DNA from: an uncultured Flavobacteriaceae bacterium
Lineage (GTDB): Bacteria; Bacteroidota; Bacteroidia; Flavobacteriales; Flavobacteriaceae
Direction: 5' to 3'
Length of the DNA stretch: 64,000 bases
Assembly: GCA_943787295.1 (NCBI GenBank)
Contig: CALSLW010000002.1
Span: forward strand, 148,189-212,188
The translations under genes and the position numbers were made by a program. Numbering within the stretch: position 1 is the first letter of the stretch; the number at the start of each line of letters is the position of its first letter. The notes beneath the pieces were generated by a model that made no database searches, was not told the DNA's origin, and saw only the letters and a program-made list of their open reading frames with translations. This document shows, one piece after another, positions 60,842 through 64,000 of this stretch.

Positions 60842-62191
60842 TTAGAGGAATAAACTTTCTACTTTGCTAAGCGCCCTGGGCAAACTACAAACTACAACAC
60901 GGTCACCAGCATTGATTTTATAATCTCCTAAAGCGATGATTCCCTGACCTTCTTTAATCACCCCACCAATAGTTGCAGAACGTGGAAAATCAATATCCTT
61001 AATTAACATCCCATTTACTTTTGATTCTGGTTTTACGATAAACTCTAGAATTTCAGCATTTAAACTATTTAGGGTGGTTAGGTCAACCACCTCTCCCCTT
61101 CTAATGTAACGAAAGATTGTATTTGCAGTAAGTAATTTTTTATTGATCAATGTATCAATCCCTATGGATTGAGACAATTGGAAATAATCCATGTTTTCGA
61201 CTAGGGCAATGGTTTTCTTAACCTTTTTAGATTTTGCCATTAAACAGGACATAATATTCGTTTCAGAATTTTCTGTCACACAAATAAAAGCGTCCATTGC
61301 GGCTAGTCCCTCTTCTTCGAGTAATTCTACATTTCTACCATCGCCATGGATAACCATAGCGTCTGGAACTTGATCAGAGAGTTCAAAGGCTTTATTCTTA
61401 TTTTGCTCTACTAAGACCACATTAAACTTTTTAGCCAAAAGGGATTTAGCCGTACTAAGGCCTATTTTACCTCCCCCAAGAATCATTACATTCTTAATGA
61501 CTTCTTTGTTTTTACCAGTTAGTTTATAGAGTTCTTCCACCCCCTCTTTAAGGGTAATAAAATACACTAAATCATGTGCTTCAAAAGGAGTATCCCCTCT
61601 AGGGATAACCGTATATTGTGTGCCTTTACGCTGTAAGGCTATAGGCATAAAGTGTACATCTGGGAAAATCTGCGCAGCTTCTTTTACCGTCTTCCCGACA
61701 AAAGGAACACTTTCTTCTAAGGTAGTTCCTACCAGTGTTAAAGCCCCTTCTTCAAACTCATAACTATCACTAAAAGCAGATTGATCAAGCAATTGCTGAA
61801 TTTCTGTCGAAGCGAGTTCTTCTGGGGAAATCAATTCATCCACTCCTAATTTTTCAAAATTAATCTCGTCTTGATTATGGATAAATTCTTCGTTTGAAAT
61901 ACGGGCGATGGTTTTTATACACCCTAACTGTTTTGCTAGAGCACAAATAGTAATATTTGTCGTTTCTTGCTCTGTTACGGCAATAAACAAATCACCGGTA
62001 GCAACATTAGCATTCTTCATTAAATCTAATGAAGTAGCGTCTCCTTTTATTGCCTTGATATCCAAATGATTCTCGGCATAATTTAACCGCTCTTTATGGG
62101 TATCTATTAAAGTAATGTCTTGCGATTCGAAAGAAAGTAATTTAGCTAAATGAAATCCTACCTCTCCAGCGCCAGCAATGATAATTCTCAT
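60842..62191 (-). CDS. trkA: Trk system regulatory subunit TrkA
   Basis: A cytosolic gating protein (449 aa) made of two RCK halves. Each has a Rossmann NAD-binding motif (IIAGAGEVGFHLAKLL at the start, MILGGGKIGLSTAKSL near 235) and a TrkA-C ligand-binding domain. It binds nucleotides and controls TrkH. First gene of the trkA-trkH operon. Confidence 0.97.
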   Translation of the reverse strand: MRIIIAGAGEVGFHLAKLLSFESQDITLIDTHKERLNYAENHLDIKAIKGDATSLDLMKNANVATGDLFIAVTEQETTNITICALAKQLGCIKTIARISNEEFIHNQDEINFEKLGVDELISPEELASTEIQQLLDQSAFSDSYEFEEGALTLVGTTLEESVPFVGKTVKEAAQIFPDVHFMPIALQRKGTQYTVIPRGDTPFEAHDLVYFITLKEGVEELYKLTGKNKEVIKNVMILGGGKIGLSTAKSLLAKKFNVVLVEQNKNKAFELSDQVPDAMVIHGDGRNVELLEEEGLAAMDAFICVTENSETNIMSCLMAKSKKVKKTIALVENMDYFQLSQSIGIDTLINKKLLTANTIFRYIRRGEVVDLTTLNSLNAEILEFIVKPESKVNGMLIKDIDFPRSATIGGVIKEGQGIIALGDYKINAGDRVVVCSLPRALSKVESLFL

Positions 62192-62214
62192 CTTTTGTTG
62201 TTCGAAAACTTAAA

Positions 62215-62222
62215 CAAATATA
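62215..62222 (-). promoter_or_regulatory. trkA -7 promoter box TATATTTG
   Basis: A perfect TAnnTTTG match 23 nt upstream of the trkA ATG in the divergent trkA-ubiE region. Confidence 0.45.
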
Positions 62223-62278
62223 GTGAAGTTTGATTCGAAACTAGTGGCATAATTCTCTATAAATTATTGTAAAGGAAG

Positions 62279-62286
62279 TATCTTTG
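62279..62286 (+). promoter_or_regulatory. ubiE -7 promoter box TATCTTTG, possibly leaderless
   Basis: A perfect TAnnTTTG match. Only six bases separate it from the ATG at 62293, so the transcript would begin at or next to the start codon. Confidence 0.55.
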
Positions 62287-62292
62287 TCATCT

Positions 62293-63024
62293 ATGAAAAA
62301 GACGGTTACCCCTTATAAAGGCTCTCAATCGAGTAAAAAAGAACAGGTCACAGAGATGTTTGATGGAATATCTAAACAGTACGATTTACTTAATCGCGTG
62401 ATATCTTTAGGCATTGATCAGTCTTGGCGAAGAAAGGTAGTCCGCCTTGCAGGAGAGAATAAACCAGAGCGAATTATTGATGTTGCAACAGGGACAGGAG
62501 ATCTAGCCATCGCCCTAAAAGAAACTGCGGCCAAGGAAATCATTGGATTAGACATTTCTCCGGGTATGCTTTCTATAGGAGCAGAAAAAGTAAAAAGCTT
62601 AGCCCTAGATAAACAAATTGAAATGGTCCTAGGCGATGGTGAAAAACTTCCCTACCCAGATAATTACTTTGATGTAGCGACAGTCGCCTTTGGGGTGCGT
62701 AATTTCGAAGACTTAGAACAAGGCCTATCTGAAATTTTTCGCGTCTTGCGATCAAAAGGCACATTACTGGTTTTAGAAACAGCAGTACCCACACGTTTTC
62801 CTTTTAAACAGGGCTATAAAATTTATAGTGGATGGTTGGTTCCTCTTGTTGGTAGACTCTTTAGTAGAGACCAAAAAGCCTATCAATATCTTACAGATTC
62901 TGCGGCAGTATTTCCACATGGTCCTGCTTTCAACAATATTTTGGAAAAAATTGGGTTTATAGAGGTAGAAGACAATCCACAAACCTTAGGGGTTGCTTCT
63001 ATATATCGTGCTACAAAGCCCTAA
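62293..63024 (+). CDS. ubiE: Demethylmenaquinone methyltransferase (UbiE/MenG)
   Basis: A SAM-dependent C-methyltransferase (243 aa), last step of menaquinone synthesis. Motifs: MFDGISKQYDLLNRVISLGI, IDVATGTGDLAIAL, GLDISPGML and AFGVRNFEDLEQGLSEIFRV. The ATG at 62293 is chosen over a TTG nine bases upstream that belongs to the promoter box. It overlaps the start of porT. Confidence 0.95.
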   Translation: MKKTVTPYKGSQSSKKEQVTEMFDGISKQYDLLNRVISLGIDQSWRRKVVRLAGENKPERIIDVATGTGDLAIALKETAAKEIIGLDISPGMLSIGAEKVKSLALDKQIEMVLGDGEKLPYPDNYFDVATVAFGVRNFEDLEQGLSEIFRVLRSKGTLLVLETAVPTRFPFKQGYKIYSGWLVPLVGRLFSRDQKAYQYLTDSAAVFPHGPAFNNILEKIGFIEVEDNPQTLGVASIYRATKP

Positions 63025-63793
63025 AACGTCATTATTATTCCTTGTTTGTTGTTTCCTTTTTTTGGGAAGTCAGCTTTGTATGGGACAATATTACAGGGTA
63101 CGGGAACGGGTGCAACACCTACAGAATTTTGACAATAAAATTATTCATTATGGCTATTTCTTTGGTTTTAATCAATTTGGATACCATATAGAATACGTCC
63201 GTAATTATAACGCTGTGGTTAACGGTCAAGGGTATCCCAATATTGAATTGACAAAAAACTTAGGGTTTAATGTTGGTCTTGTGGGTGATTTGAGAATTAA
63301 TCGCTATCTCAATTTACGCATCGAGCCTGGGTTATACTACTCACAAAGGGATTTGCTTTATCCACATGAGTCTGGCGCCTGGCAAAGAGATTTCCCCGAT
63401 TATACTTCTGAAAATAACAGCATAAGAGAAGTGAAGTCAACCTATATACACATCCCTTTATTAGTTAAATTTAGCGCAGAAAGAATCAACAATTGGAAAC
63501 CTTATATTGTAGGTGGAATGTCCACTTCATTTAATCTTTCCAGCAATCAAAAAAACAACGATGATAATTTCAACAATGTTTTTAGGGTAACAGGACAAAC
63601 CTTCAATTATGAAGTAGGCTTTGGGATTGATTTTTATCTCGTTTACTTTAAATTTTCTCCCTCAATTAGGGGAGTTTTTTCCATTCAAAATGAATTGATC
63701 CCAGATAATATCGCTAATGGAAGAAGCCCGTGGACATCAAACATTGTCAACTTATTATCGAGAGGAGTGGTGATTAATTTAACCTTTGAGTAA
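63008..63793 (+). CDS. porT: PorT-family outer-membrane beta-barrel protein (type IX secretion / gliding)
   Basis: A protein of about 261 aa with a signal peptide (SLLFLVCCFLFLGS, then CMGQ) and a small outer-membrane beta-barrel with alternating aromatic strands and GLYYSQRDLLYP, KSTYIHIPLLVKF, KPYIVGGMSTSFNL and a C-terminal VVINLTFE. This matches PorT, required for type IX secretion and gliding, and the position next to ubiE agrees with other Flavobacteriia from memory. There is no ATG: GTG at 63008 (17-bp overlap with ubiE) or TTG at 62993 are the candidate starts. Confidence 0.85.
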   Translation: MLQSPKTSLLFLVCCFLFLGSQLCMGQYYRVRERVQHLQNFDNKIIHYGYFFGFNQFGYHIEYVRNYNAVVNGQGYPNIELTKNLGFNVGLVGDLRINRYLNLRIEPGLYYSQRDLLYPHESGAWQRDFPDYTSENNSIREVKSTYIHIPLLVKFSAERINNWKPYIVGGMSTSFNLSSNQKNNDDNFNNVFRVTGQTFNYEVGFGIDFYLVYFKFSPSIRGVFSIQNELIPDNIANGRSPWTSNIVNLLSRGVVINLTFE

Positions 63794-64000
63794 TCAACGG
63801 GTAATTTCGCCTAAAACTAAAGCAGTCGCAATCGCTACATTTAAACTTTCTGGGCCATTTGTTGACTTCTTAGGAATGGTAACTTTTTGCCCAATTAACG
63901 CCTCTAATTCAGTCGAAATGCCGTTTGCCTCACTTCCCATTACTAAAATAGCGTCTTCGGGGAACGCAGTTTCATAGATCGACTTTCCAACTAAGTATGT
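63794..64000 (-). CDS. SpoU/TrmH-family RNA 2'-O-methyltransferase (N-terminus outside window)
   Basis: The last 68 codons of a second SPOUT methyltransferase, ending TGA at 63794. Motif 2 is AILVMGSEANGIS and motif 3 is VTIPKKSTNGPESLNVAIAT, both SAM-knot elements. The stop lies directly next to the porT stop in convergent orientation. Which RNA position it modifies cannot be judged from this part. Confidence 0.85.
   Translation of the reverse strand, partial: TYLVGKSIYETAFPEDAILVMGSEANGISTELEALIGQKVTIPKKSTNGPESLNVAIATALVLGEITR

Overview
The window looks like a piece of chromosome from a marine member of the Bacteroidota, class Flavobacteriia. Five things point there: low G+C coding sequence, TAnnTTTG promoter boxes without Shine-Dalgarno sites, two SusC/SusD pairs, a PorT-type gliding/type IX secretion gene beside ubiE, and a proteorhodopsin with an adjacent Blh retinal-forming enzyme. 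Genes are tightly packed and several convergent pairs share stop-codon bases. I found no tRNA, rRNA, CRISPR array, insertion sequence or prophage.

Layout. Positions 1-9044 (minus) hold the first 3014 codons of a giant secreted Ig-like repeat protein whose C-terminus lies outside the window. Positions 9134-18000 hold housekeeping and small-operon genes: a cystathionine beta-synthase/cysteine synthase, a LolC/E-type permease, NamZ, a YkgJ-like protein, a methyltransferase, QueE, a VOC protein, an unknown membrane protein, FolD and Ffh. Positions 18028-19799 hold blh and proteorhodopsin, divergently arranged: one makes retinal, the other uses it as a light-driven proton pump. Positions 19875-27397 hold argS, a small unknown gene, a DUF2867-type SDR protein, gltA, eno and carA.

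Positions 27487-44296 (minus) are one continuous str-S10-spc-alpha ribosomal cluster of 30 genes, rpsL through rplQ, including fusA, secY, infA and rpoA. It includes two genes that are easily missed, rpmD and rpmJ. A promoter precedes rpsL and a terminator follows rplQ. tuf, adk and map are not in the cluster.

Positions 44620-57223 are the accessory part: an M14 carboxypeptidase remnant, pabB-pabC, then two consecutive SusC/SusD nutrient-uptake loci. The two susC genes share a homologous leader of about 400 bp, and the first carries a one-base frameshift in a G run. Positions 57327-64000 return to housekeeping: rlmB, rarA, trkH, trkA, ubiE, porT and the end of another SpoU/TrmH methyltransferase.

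I see no clear new system. The most unusual structures are the higher-order repeats in the giant protein, the duplicated susC leaders with the frameshift, and TAnnTTTG boxes 6 nt from the start codons of queE and ubiE, which suggest leaderless mRNAs.
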